Positions 14,016 through 32,044 of a stretch of DNA of 64,000 nt are shown here, in pieces. The position numbers and the translations under genes are program-made. The notes beneath the pieces are model-generated. The model was not told where the DNA came from. It searched no databases and worked only from the letters and a program-made list of their open reading frames with translations. This DNA is from Brugia malayi (taxonomy: Eukaryota; Nematoda; Chromadorea; Rhabditida; Onchocercidae), in the NCBI RefSeq assembly GCF_000002995.4, contig NW_025062477.1, positions 7,412,649 to 7,476,648 of the forward strand, in the 5' to 3' direction. Numbering within the stretch: position 1 is the first letter of the stretch; every line of letters starts with the position of its first letter.

Positions 14016-14811
14016 TGGAAAATTTATTGTTATGGAGATGACTGATAAATGTTTTGTTTGACGATATTTTGTCAGCAGCAAGCAAAAAACAATTTATCTA
14101 TAGCTTGATAGAAATAACATTCTGCCCTATCCCGATTTGCTTATATGACTCTAGCTAAATATACACATCATGTAACATCTGGTTCGTGAATTTTTGTGTG
14201 CTTTTGCTCATTCACGATGTTTCATGACTTAAAAAACTACAAAAGCAAAATTTGTTCACAAAACTACTGGGATTACTGCGTTCTACATAATCACAGGCCT
14301 CCAAAATCTTGAAATTCAATTTTGCTTAAAGTTTTTCCATAATTATTTCATCGTCAGGCTGATTTGTCCACCCTATATTCTTCATTGTTATTCAGAAATA
14401 ATAAGTGACTACAAAAAAGTACCACCAAAACTACAGAATAATGCTAAACTTAAATGTAGTGGAATGAAAACACTGATAACACACAAAAATGATGTATACG
14501 ACTAGGATTTACAAAAGTTAGATATATGTCTGCTATAATATAGAATCACAGATGGCTTGACTAATCAAAAGAACAATTAGATGAAGTTCGACACGACGGT
14601 TAAAACAACGATTTTTAACAGGAAATCGCATGATTGATATAGTGAACTGAATGAAAAAAAATTCTGAATTCATGTACACTTCTTTATAAACTAACGTGGA
14701 CGACAGAAAAGACTGAATGGTCGGTTAGCAACTGATCTACAACACAAGAGTTTTTCTACGAGTAATAAGGAGGGATAGAAGCTACGGAATTATTTAGAAA
14801 TCGGTGAAATT
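14016..14811. other. Convergent 3' spacer between rps-15 and V-ATPase gene
   Basis: About 800 bases between two facing stop codons. It holds the 3' UTRs of both genes; I see no canonical AATAAA close to either stop, no open frame with motifs and no RNA gene. Confidence 0.6.
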
Positions 14812-17025
14812 TCACAAGATTGGAATGTAATTATCAATCTTAGCTCGATGCCTCTGAGATATGCATTCTGCGATCCAAATGATATTTCTCATTTCTTGCT
14901 CTTTAAGCTTAATGAATGCATAGAATACACCGAAATGGAACTGATGCAGAAATGACAGAACGTTCAGTTTTACCTGAAACAAAATTTAGTTTAATGCTAA
15001 TAATCCTATGAATAGTTGAAATGAGCTGGATCTCAAACATTACTCAAGCATGCCACTATAAGATAAGGATGTTGGGAACATCAGTTTGGTCTGTTTGAAA
15101 AAGATGCATGAATAACACTTATGGTACGAAACTCACTTCGTATTCTAAGAACTTGTCTTCAAGCGCCTTTTCTCCTGGTTGTAAACCAGATCCCTCAAAA
15201 AGCGCACGATAATCTGAATAATATTCACAAACTTGTTTAACTTGATCATAATCATCCGCCTTCGACAATCCAGCGAGCCCTTAATTGATAGCCAATATTA
15301 ACAGGCTTCAGCAGTTCAATATCAAACGTTAAAGAACAGAAATCTAGATAGTGTTTTACCTTCAGGATAGAGTTTTCCACATCGTGGGTAAAGTTTGGCT
15401 CGATCATCTTTGGACAACTCGGTATCAAAACTGTTGATTGTTATTATGATAGCACGCCGGTCCGCCTCGAACTGCAAAAAAACATCCGTAAAAAACTAAA
15501 CTTGACCTAAGACCATTCAGCTAATGTCGGAATAAATTTTAATATGGCAATTACGGAAGAAAGCATCAAATATGTTAAATATGAAAAGAAAAAACCATAC
15601 CTTTGGTAGTTAAATTATTATATAATACTACAGTTTTAAGTATATGCATTCGTTTTAACATACCGCGAGAATTTCACTCATAACTTCCGCTGTTTTGCCT
15701 CCCAAATGTTTGCAAAATTTGTAGAAGTCTTCTAAATATGAGCGATATAAAGTATTACGTATTATTTCCACATTCATTTCATCCAAATCCTGTTCGTTGA
15801 TACAGTCAACAAAATATGCTGCTGCAAAAGGAAAAATCAATGTTACTTTAAAGATTGATAAAAAAAAAAACTATTTTTAATGGAATCAATAAAAATGAAA
15901 CAAATGTTTGAAATTCTGCAGAGTTCAAATCAGTATTATTTGGACAAAAAAAAAATGGAATTCCTTGTATCCTGGCATCACTTAAACCTTATGAATTATA
16001 ATAACCCACTTGGAACTTGTGCAATCCATTAGCTCTAGGCCTCGAAGACTTCAAAATTTTATATAATCCAATGTGGAAAACATGATATATACCAGACCTC
16101 AAATATTACAGAGCTAAAAATCAAAGATGTTTCTTGCCTAGAGGAGTGTCCACAAGCACCGCATTATAAAGCTCAGCTGGTGTTGAAACGATATGTATAG
16201 CTTCCATTTGTTCAAAAGAACCAAGAGGATGACATTTTGAAATAAGTTCATTAATCGGTCGCTGATGCAAAGTACCCGTAATCAGCAAAATGATGTTGTC
16301 AATCATATATGAGTAGCTGAAACTAACTGTTTTCACCAAAAAAATCGAGGAGATGGCTAGGAAAAATCGTTAATATAAACAACCAATACAAATTCTATAA
16401 CTGACGTTATATAATCCAGAAATGTGGACAATGGCTCCAGGGCATTGTTTCGAAAATGTGTAAATTCCGTTACCAACTTTTCTTTCAATCGCTCATCAAT
16501 AACCTATAAACTTAAGGTGAAGCACAAGCAGAAAGATTAAGGTTATGTAGATTAGCTTATCTCTCCAGATAAATGTCAATGATTTTTGCGTAATCTATTA
16601 ATTTACCTGAACTGTTATTGAGCCAGGTTCGTTGGCCAAAAAACTTCCGTAATCTGTCGACTGAATATGAAGTTTTAAATCTGAAAACTTCGTAAACTTT
16701 CTGGTAATTTTCATAAAGACTTTATGAATGTCATATCTCTTTCAACTAAGTTTGATATGTTCTGAAGATTAATAATTCACTATTATAAGCAACTTATTTC
16801 CAAAAGTCGCTCATAATAGTGAAGAAACTAAAGCTGTTTCATTCAAATTTTCTTGTAAATCACCAGAATTTTTAAAAATTGCTGCAACTTTATAAGAAAA
16901 CTACCCTCAAGAGTTTCGCATTGGACAAGATTAGCATAATCGGTTTGTGTCAAAATACCTTCCTTGAATCCGCGAACCAAACCTTCTAAATAGCCGTGAT
17001 CAATGTTAAAAAGATATTCGCCCAT
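14812..17025 (-). CDS. vha-16: V-type proton ATPase V0 subunit d
   Basis: Subunit d of the membrane V0 sector, linking the rotor ring to the central stalk of the proton pump. Eight exons (16905-17025, 16607-16680, 16406-16503, 16138-16316, 15664-15821, 15360-15471, 15137-15279, 14812-14973) sum to 348 residues, the expected size. Family blocks in order: [119 protein letters not shown] and the C-terminus [13 protein letters not shown]. The intron after exon 4 begins GCAAG rather than GT; homology (DTPL followed by AAYFVDC) leaves no other choice. Divergent from the kinase gene. C. elegans names this subunit VHA-16. Confidence 0.96.
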
Positions 17026-17027
17026 CT
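17026..17027 (-). promoter_or_regulatory. Spliced-leader acceptor abutting the V-ATPase start codon
   Basis: On the minus strand the sequence reads CCTTTTAG immediately followed by the ATG. If trans-spliced here, the mRNA has no gene-encoded 5' leader, only the spliced leader. Confidence 0.6.
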
Positions 17028-18115
17028 AAAAGGCAAAAAAAATCATTACCAAATAATTGAAAATTCTTGCTCACAAGTTTCAAGTGTTCAGAATATTAAT
17101 AACATTTATTACTAACAAAAAAAAAGAAAACAAAAAATGATTTTACATCTTTTTTTTAAAAGAACACCTAAAGCAATGATACTATAGGATCAAAGTGAAA
17201 CAAAACCTAACTGACCAAACAATTCATTTCCAATTCTTGCAAAAAGATCCCATTTGACCAGACCTTACCCAGACTAACCCTACCTAATCCCCTCACACCC
17301 ATCCTCTTCCCTCGTGCACTCACTGATTACCAAAGATCAACTCCCACATCAGCGGCGATCGATCTTTCCACATTCACTGCAGGAAAGGGCGCAATTTTCA
17401 AAGTATGAGAAATCGTCAAATTTCAGTACACTCCGGGAAGTATTCCGTATGGATGTAAGCATAGCAGGGTGATGTCTGATAATAACTAATTGTTGACACT
17501 GTCACATGGCAGGACAGTGCAAACTAATGGCTGGATAGATGAATAGTTGTTGCATTATCAGTTCCAGCCGACACCCAACACATTTCACTGACTCACTGAT
17601 CTTTTTTCCCTTTGCTTTCCTCTTCCATTAGCCAAACAAACAAGCATTTTTAATTGCTTTCATCCTCGAAATACTATACTGATAAGTAAATTTAAAAGTA
17701 GCGTTAGTAATGGTAGTAGTAGTATCGGTCAATATACTCTCGTTGGACGTGAGAGATCTAGGCGGAGACTGACCATCAACATGGCGCTGTTTACTGCTTT
17801 GATCAAATCAGTCATTTCCATTTCTGCCGAATTTCATCTCCTGTTGACACTATACATAATCTTGATAGACAGGAATAGAGACGGGAGGAAAACAAGGAGC
17901 AGATAAGTGTACTACTATGTAAAGTGTACTACTACGTATGTAATCGTATTGATCGATTTGTCATTTAATCACTTGTTGCCCGAACAGTTGTATTATGGGG
18001 GTATCTTCCCGGGTTTCTTATATTATTTAGATAATGATGGGAAATAAGAACTGTTGAAGGTGTTTAATGACGTAGCTGAATTCTTATTTATCAATTAAAA
18101 GTGATTTATGATTTC
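17028..18115. other. Divergent promoter region of V-ATPase d and FAK genes
   Basis: About 1.1 kb between two divergent genes. The stretch 17250-17900 is distinctly less AT-rich than the surroundings and probably contains the shared or back-to-back promoters. No coding exon with recognisable motifs was found. Confidence 0.5.
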
Positions 18116-18117
18116 AG
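18116..18117 (+). promoter_or_regulatory. Probable 5' acceptor (trans- or cis-splice) of the FAK gene
   Basis: ATGATTTCAG ends at 18117. The exon that follows has an in-frame stop (18175-18177) before the start at 18232, so this acceptor most simply receives the spliced leader. A three-codon upstream ORF (ATG GCT TAA, 18169-18177) lies in the resulting leader. Confidence 0.45.
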
Positions 18118-18231
18118 GAAATCGTTAAAAAGCTATATCTTGTAGAAGAAAACTTCATCAATCGCAAAATGGCTTAAATATTTGCACAATCATACAACAA
18201 TATCGTTAAAGAAGACAAATTGACAGCAGTA

Positions 18232-25259
<7,028 letters not shown>

Positions 25260-26590
25260 ATTTTGATGTGCTCTAAAAAAATTATTTGATATCAGAAGTC
25301 TTGAAAAACAGGGTTGGATTGATATCATTTATAAAATAGAATGTAAATTAAAAAAAATGGAAAAAACGAATTTCGACCTCTTCTACGTTCTTTGTCTTTC
25401 TTTTGGGTGTTATTTTTTTTATGCAACCTCCAATGACCCTTTCAGGTTCTTGATCTAACTGCATTATACTGCTTTAATTTGTTTGTTTTGTTTTAACTGA
25501 TGCTTAAGCAGTTTATATTTTAAGCGGGTAATATTGTAATTTTGAAGAGAGATGTCTTTTTTGTATTTAATAATTAAGTCTCAAACATAACTATAAGAAT
25601 ACTTATTTTTATTTAAATAAAGTTCTGTCATTTGATATGGATATGTCTCACAATGACAGATTGTTTCTTTTTTTCCATATTATTCACTAAGGATTAATCG
25701 AAGCACACAAACGTGCGAATGGAACTCAGAGATTTCGCTGCGACTTCTACCAATAAACTTTGCTGGTGCAAAAATGTTTTTTTTCTTTTACTTTATAAGC
25801 AAAAATGCAGTAGAGTAACATAACAAGAATGAATAAGTAAAGAATAATTAACTCGAGATCCTTAAAATAATATTTCTGTTGGAAACTAATATTTTTTACA
25901 TTGATGATTAATGCATGGTGTAATCGTGTTCTCTAGGTTGATTCAGACAAAAGGAATTTCATGGCTATTACTGCAACTGTAACTGCAATTTTACTAGATG
26001 GAGCCTAAAAAACGATACATTATTACGTATCCAATGGTAAGATGGGACTGATTAATTTAATATATATATGTAAATATACAAGTAATGACATGAAATGGAG
26101 ATGTGAAACAACGTAGAAGAAGCAGTTGAGCTGTCCTGCAGAAAAGAGAAACCACTCGAAACTTTTTCTATCAAATGATTGCCATCAAAATGCCATCCTC
26201 ATCATCTCATTTACTTTCATCGACTCAAAACAGCCAATACCGCGGAACTTGTCGTGTTGTCATTACTACTTCTTCAAATATCTAAAGGGGACACACCCCA
26301 CCTTCGACTTACACTTCACTTCTGTTTCCTGTAAGTACATCATGCGTCAGTAACTTGGAATTTCTGCTGGTTAAACCATTGGTCTTTGTATTTGACAAAG
26401 ACGTTTTCCTGGCTGGAATAGTTCCCGCAGTGATCTAAAGTGTGTCTTACTCTGAAACTCATCGTCAGAAATTGCTATTTTCACTTGTAGAAGCGAATAC
26501 ATTGCACATTTGTCAATCCACAATATTCTAGTCGCAAGACAAGTTTGTTTTCCATTCTCGGAAAGCGATTTCATCTAAGATCTGAGAAGA
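25260..26590. other. 3' UTR of FAK gene and spacer before the first tyrosinase
   Basis: Contains an AATAAA at 25616-25621, 357 bases past the kinase stop, a plausible poly(A) signal. The rest is AT-rich with no recognisable gene; the short frames at 26126-26353 and 26371-26574 lack motifs. Confidence 0.55.
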
Positions 26591-29500
26591 ATGCTATTAT
26601 TATTTATATCATGTTCCATCTTACCCTGTAATACCGTAGCAGACTTAGCTCAGGAATTTCTGAACCCATGTGCTGATGCACCATCAGTGTCTGCACGAGT
26701 AATTTGCAATCAACTGCATGAATGGGACAGACAAGCTCGGGTAGGTTAATTTTATCGATGAATGAAAAAGAGAAATTCAAGAAAATTTGATTTTTTTTAA
26801 AGTATGAAAATTTGCAAAAAGGATTTGAATTTCTCGTAACTGAATATTTTCTAAAGCTTTTAAAATATAAAAGTTAAATTAGCTTAGTCCTCAAACTATA
26901 GGCCAAACCACCGGTGGGATCATTTGCGGTATCGCCACCTGCTATACCAGGAAGAAGTCGAATGATCGCAGCACAGCTTGCACCGATTACTTCCACTCCT
27001 TACCAATGCTTGGATCTCGAATGCCTTTGTATATATTTAAGGGGTAATTGATTTCTTGACCTCATTACAATCTGGAGATTATTCATTATTCAAACAAATA
27101 CCAAATTGTTCCTGTTTGTGCTAACTTACTTTTTCAGGTGAAGAGACAGGTGTATCTGGAAGCTAGTGATTTTTGATACTGAATAATGGACTAACCTTTC
27201 AATAAAAAAAGCATGGAATTTTAAAATTCCTGAGTTATTACTTGTCTCACTGACATAATCTCGCTGTTAAAAACAAGAATGATAATGAAATAGCAATATT
27301 CTGCTGAAAAACTTTTTTCAGATTACAAGAAAATTTTGTAGTGATTACCAAATTTCCCCGTTTGTGCTAATTTACTTCTTCGGGCAAAGAGACAGGCGTA
27401 TCTGAAAGCTAATGATTTTTGGTATTAAAAATTTTTTTCGGATTATAAAATTTTACGAAGATCTTTAATTCAAAAATATTTTTACCAAAAATCTAAACTT
27501 CATACTTAAAAATTTGCTGACAGCCAACCTGAACATAACTGATGGAACAATGGAAAAATCGATAAAGTAAAACTGCATTAAAAAAAGAGAAAAATAAGAA
27601 TATTAATAAAAATAAGGAATATAATCATAAACTTAATATCATGCTAATTATAAATTCCGTTTTATTAGTATTATGTTTAATCTCATCAGTTATTTACTAT
27701 AACGTAGATGTTTACAGCTTAATTTCAATTAAGTTAAAAAGTTAATATATAACTTTTGTTGATCTTATTCACTAGTTGAAAATGCTGCTGTATTTTCGTA
27801 TGAAATAAAATTGCTTCAGGAATTTAAATTGGTTTATAGCATGAAAGAGATTGATAATTACTTTGATGAAATTACCAATTTTTCCATCGAATTAAGAAAA
27901 ATAAGCGACTTCCTATTCATAATTACTGGGACTTTAATGGCAGGTCAGACACAAGTTAATGGAATGTGCTACTTACCGGATGGTTCAAGATTAACAAAAG
28001 CTACCAGGAAAGAATACCGCATGCTAACCGATCAGGAACGGAAGAGATTCCACAATGCTTTAATACAACTGAAACGTTCTGGTGAATATGATAAATTGGC
28101 GTTGATTCATGGTCGTGCAGCAGTTAGTGGTGGTGCACATTCTGGACCTGCATTTCTACCATGGCATCGAGAATTTATTAAAAGGTACACTTCATTTTAT
28201 TACTTTATGATAATTTTTTCTACAAATTATTTCTCTGTTGAATTAATAAACATTTCTTCTTTGCGAAAAGATTTGAGATCGCTCTCCGACAAATTGACCC
28301 TTCCGTTTCTATTCCATACTGGGACTCAGTTCTGGATAGCGGATTACCGAATCCGCAAGATTCAGTGTTGTGGACAAACGAATTGATGGGCACAACCGAT
28401 GCAAGAGGAGCTGTGACTGGAGGAGATTTCGCTAATTTTGTCACATTTGAGGTTTCAGTTTACTTCCTGTTTGGTTTCGTTTCCTATCATCAATCATGAA
28501 ATACTGGCAAGTAGCGAACAGTACTGCATGCTTATTTAATTAACTGAATTAGTTTTTTTTCCCCATTTGGTGGCAAAAGGTATTCATTTTCCATTTAATA
28601 CCGTTTGATTCGAATCTCAATTTGAAATATGAAGTAAAAAACAGAAACATCCAAACATAAGGCGTCAAATTGGAAAACAAGGATCACCATTCAAGCAGTC
28701 AGATCTGAATTGGTTCCTGCAGCAAAATCGGATGGAAAACGTTCTCGCATTTACCGCTCCTAGACAGGTATTACTTCTGAAAGCATTTTTGGTGCAATTC
28801 TAATATACATATAGTTTATTACTTACTTAAGATTTTCAAACGATTATTCCTGTAATTGAAGTTATTACTTTCAGTGGCTACCTTTCCAGTCATGATGACC
28901 AGTACTCCTGTAATAAATGATATCTGGAAATTGATTCATATCGAAAATTAGTAGCTGGCACTTATTTTGTTGAAGGGTTGTCAATATCGCGCCAACTACA
29001 ACGCCTTGGAATATACACACGGTAATGTTCACATTTTCGTTGGTGGTGATATGTACGATCCGTATACATCCGGAAACGATCCGTTGTTCTACCTACATCA
29101 TTCATTCGTCGATTATATATGGGAGATGTACAGGCAACAAAAACAGGTTCAATTCAAAAACAGCTATAATTTTGCAATTTAAAAAAGAAATTCTAGGATG
29201 GAACTTAATTTTAAGCCTTCTTTGCTTCAACTTTATCTGATGATTTTGAAAACCAAAATTGTTACAGGGAAGCTATAAATGATTACTTTCCAGACACGAT
29301 ATCAACGTGAAAATGATTACTCACCTGATAATCAGGCATGCAGTAGCGCACTACATTTCGGTTCCACGTTGATGAGGCCTTTTATTCCACTACGAAACAT
29401 TGATGGTTTAAGCAATGCCTATACTGATAATCTATATGAGTATGCACCAAGGCCAACTTGTCGAAATGGACCAAAGTGTGGATCAAAGTAAGTAAGATTA

Positions 29501-32025
29501 TAATTAGTAAAAACATATTCTTGTGGTGACAGAACTTGCTGAAGAAAAAGAAAATTCCTCATCGGTGTGACAACGTTATCACTAATTTTATTAGGCTGAC
29601 TCCAAAAATATTTGCTTGATAATGCACATATGTTAGTCACTTAAAAGAACAATGGTGCACATGTAATAGAAGCAAGAGATAAGCAATGTGTATTCAGTAA
29701 TATCCACTACATTTCTAGGATGTCTTAAATTTATACCTGAAGAAAATACCTGAAATTTATCTTTAACTCTTATATGTGAAAGAGAATATTTCTAAACTGT
29801 TTACAATTAGATATCTATTTTGTGACCGATCCCACGGACAACCTCATTGCGTATCCCAGGCTCGAATAGGTGGACGTTGCTCTGGATTTGTGAGGGGTGA
29901 ACAGGTGTGTCATGATGGAATATGTATTGGAGGACGATGTGTTGCCACTCGTTCCTCTTCGGTATGTTGAAACGTTCAAAAATTTCAAAATAAGGCCATC
30001 ATATTTCAATTATTGCTAATTCACTAACTTTATTACTCCAAAAAATCTTCGTAGCGGTCTTCGTCACTTCCATCAGTCCCAAATGACGAAGTAATGTAAT
30101 GAATGATCAGCACTTCAGATTCTGCCGGTCACACCACCGCTTATTTCTGTGCCAGCAAAACAAACATCGGTTGTATCGATAAATGCAGATTGCTATAACG
30201 AGAATGAATGTTGTCAATACTGGGCACAACGAGGCGAATGTGATCGAAACAAGGGTTACATGCACGAATGGTGTAAAGTTTCGTGTCGAGTTTGTCAACC
30301 TAATTTCAACCCTAACATCGGTTTGTTCTCTTTACAGTGCTTTTCGTAGTCTTTTCGACAAAATTTGTTTAAATTCCTAACTTCTCAAAGTGGAATATAT
30401 CTTATGAATACATTCACGAGTTCATTTCTTTTCATCATTGAATTATAATAAACAAAATAAAATATACCAAGATGATAGCTTCAATACTTGTCGCAATATC
30501 TTAATAGTTTTTGTACATAGGATTATAGCTACAAGTTTTTGTGTATAGAATCATAGCTGCAGTTGCTTGAATTACACTTTTCTGTAGATAATGAGATTGA
30601 AAGCGGAAATTTTGAAAGTTGACTGATTCCATTCTCAATGAAAAAATTTTGAGAAAATAATTTATACATTTCATTTAACAGTAGCATAAATAATGTAACG
30701 TAGTAAGTGGACAATTTAAATTTATTAAATTTAAATTAAAGAATGCTCAAATCATCACGAGAATTGTGAGCGTTGGGCAAGAAGCGGTGAATGCTTAAGG
30801 AACACTAAATGGATGAGAGAAAATTGTCGACAAAGTTGTCGTCATTGTAATCGAACAAGAGCACAAATTTGTAGTGGCGGTCGTCATGATGGTGATTGAA
30901 TAGCTTAAAAGCTTTTCTTTTTTTTCATAAATTTTATTTTTCAGAATAGCTAAAGTTTATTTGAAAAGAGTTCTCAACTTTTTACTTCAATTTAACCTCT
31001 TATTTTTTTATCCCTCAAGTACTTAAATTTATCTATTTTTCATATTAACCTATATAGTATCTTCTTTTTGCTTGAACTACAAATATCATACGCAAAGTTC
31101 CTTAAAAGTTTATGTTTGAAAAGACATACATGTACTTACATGCTTATCTTTAGTGAAAGCAACACATCGACCACAACCTGAAAAGACAAGTCTACTTCAC
31201 TGCAATTCACCTGGATGTTACAATGAGAATGTCTGTTGTCCACTATGGGGTTTACAAGGACAGTGCACGCGGAATTTCACCTGGGTAGCGTGCAACTGCA
31301 AAGTGAGTTGCGGTCTATGCATTCCAGTTGATTACGATTATGGAAGTAAGTTCTGTTGTTAAGATAATATGCAAATCTTGCGCAACATTTAATATTTCGG
31401 AATATCTTTACATACGGATATTCTTTTTTCACGTCATATATTTCAGCTTCTGAATTGCATTAATGGTTACTAAATGTTCATTATATTTAGTAACTGTAAA
31501 TATAAGACCAATTGTAGTGGTTAAAAAAGAATTACCGCTAAAAAAGTCAGAAATTTAGTTGAATTTTCTGCCAGAGGCTCACAAAAATCTTATTTATATG
31601 ATGTATCAGTATGAGAGCAATGACATTTCTTGAATTTGTCTCTGGAATTTCAAGAAAATTAAAAATTTCACATTTTTAATAAGCTATTCTTCTAAATTTA
31701 ATTGAATTCTTGCAAAAAGACCAATTTATTTCACAAGAAATGAATTTACTCTTTCAGAATATTATTTTATTGCTATTATTTTATTGCTTTTATTTTATTG
31801 CTTTCAGCGTGTAATGATTATCATCGTAGTTGTCCAGATTGGGCAGCACGAGGTGAATGTAGCATAAATGCTTGGATGCTGGAAAACTGTCGACGTTCGT
31901 GTCGTTCATGTTTGGATCAGTGGCAATTACGTCAAAGATGTCGTATTAATTCTGATTTATCTTTCAGTCATACACCAAATTTTGTTCCGACTATGATCGA
32001 TGATTTTTATTATGATATCCTATAA
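26591..32025 (+). CDS. Secreted tyrosinase-like copper protein with ShKT modules
   Basis: Type-3 copper oxidase family, the phenoloxidases nematodes are thought to use in cuticle or eggshell tanning. Core exons: 26591-26740 (signal peptide [17 protein letters not shown]), 26902-27043, 27944-28184, 28271-28451, 28645-28767, 28976-29146, 29294-29487, 29811-29961, 30119-30320. CuA histidines H153, H163, H172 ([11 protein letters not shown]); CuB H294, H298, H320/321 ([17 protein letters not shown]): a complete site. A Cys-rich segment follows, then ShKT 1 (CYNENECC) in exon 9. After that come three further ShKT exons: 30742-30899 (stop at 30897-30899; internal donor after 30891), 31154-31345, and 31808-32025 (stop). 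All junctions are phase 1. The form ending at 30899 has 570 residues; exon 9 to 11 to 12 gives 654; use of the 30891 donor gives 704. Copper loading and activity are inferred, not shown. Confidence 0.92.
27099..27430 (+). repeat. Two-copy imperfect direct repeat in intron 2 of the first tyrosinase gene
   Basis: A block of about 80 bases beginning ACCAAATTG (27099-27180) recurs beginning ACCAAATTT (27348-27425). Both contain GTTTGTGCTAA, a TTACTT element, AAGAGACAGG and GTATCTG.AAGCTA.TGATTTTTG.TA. Flanking TTTTTTC.GATTA.A motifs at 27312 and 27427 suggest a longer unit. Confidence 0.75.
30742..30899 (+). other. Proximal ShKT terminal exon (alternative 3' end)
   Basis: Encodes [18 protein letters not shown] and CRQSCRHC, then NRTRAQIC and a stop. 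This matches the terminal exon of the second tyrosinase gene (CNKLRADIC then stop), so it is a real end by homology. The same exon has a phase-1 donor G|GTGATT at 30892 that would bypass the stop and join exon 31154-31345 in frame. Confidence 0.65.
31154..32025 (+). other. Distal ShKT exon pair (alternative 3' end)
   Basis: Exons 31154-31345 ([14 protein letters not shown]) and 31808-32025 ([17 protein letters not shown], then stop) are ShKT modules of the same type and order as exons 9 and 10. They look like a duplicated two-exon cassette. The acceptor phase fits exon 9 but not exon 8. An AATAAA sits 14 bases after the stop. Confidence 0.75.
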
Positions 32026-32038
32026 GCCTGTTCTTATC

Positions 32039-32044
32039 AATAAA
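32039..32044 (+). terminator. Poly(A) signal AATAAA of the first tyrosinase gene
   Basis: Canonical hexamer just downstream of the distal stop codon, supporting use of the distal ShKT exons. Confidence 0.55.
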
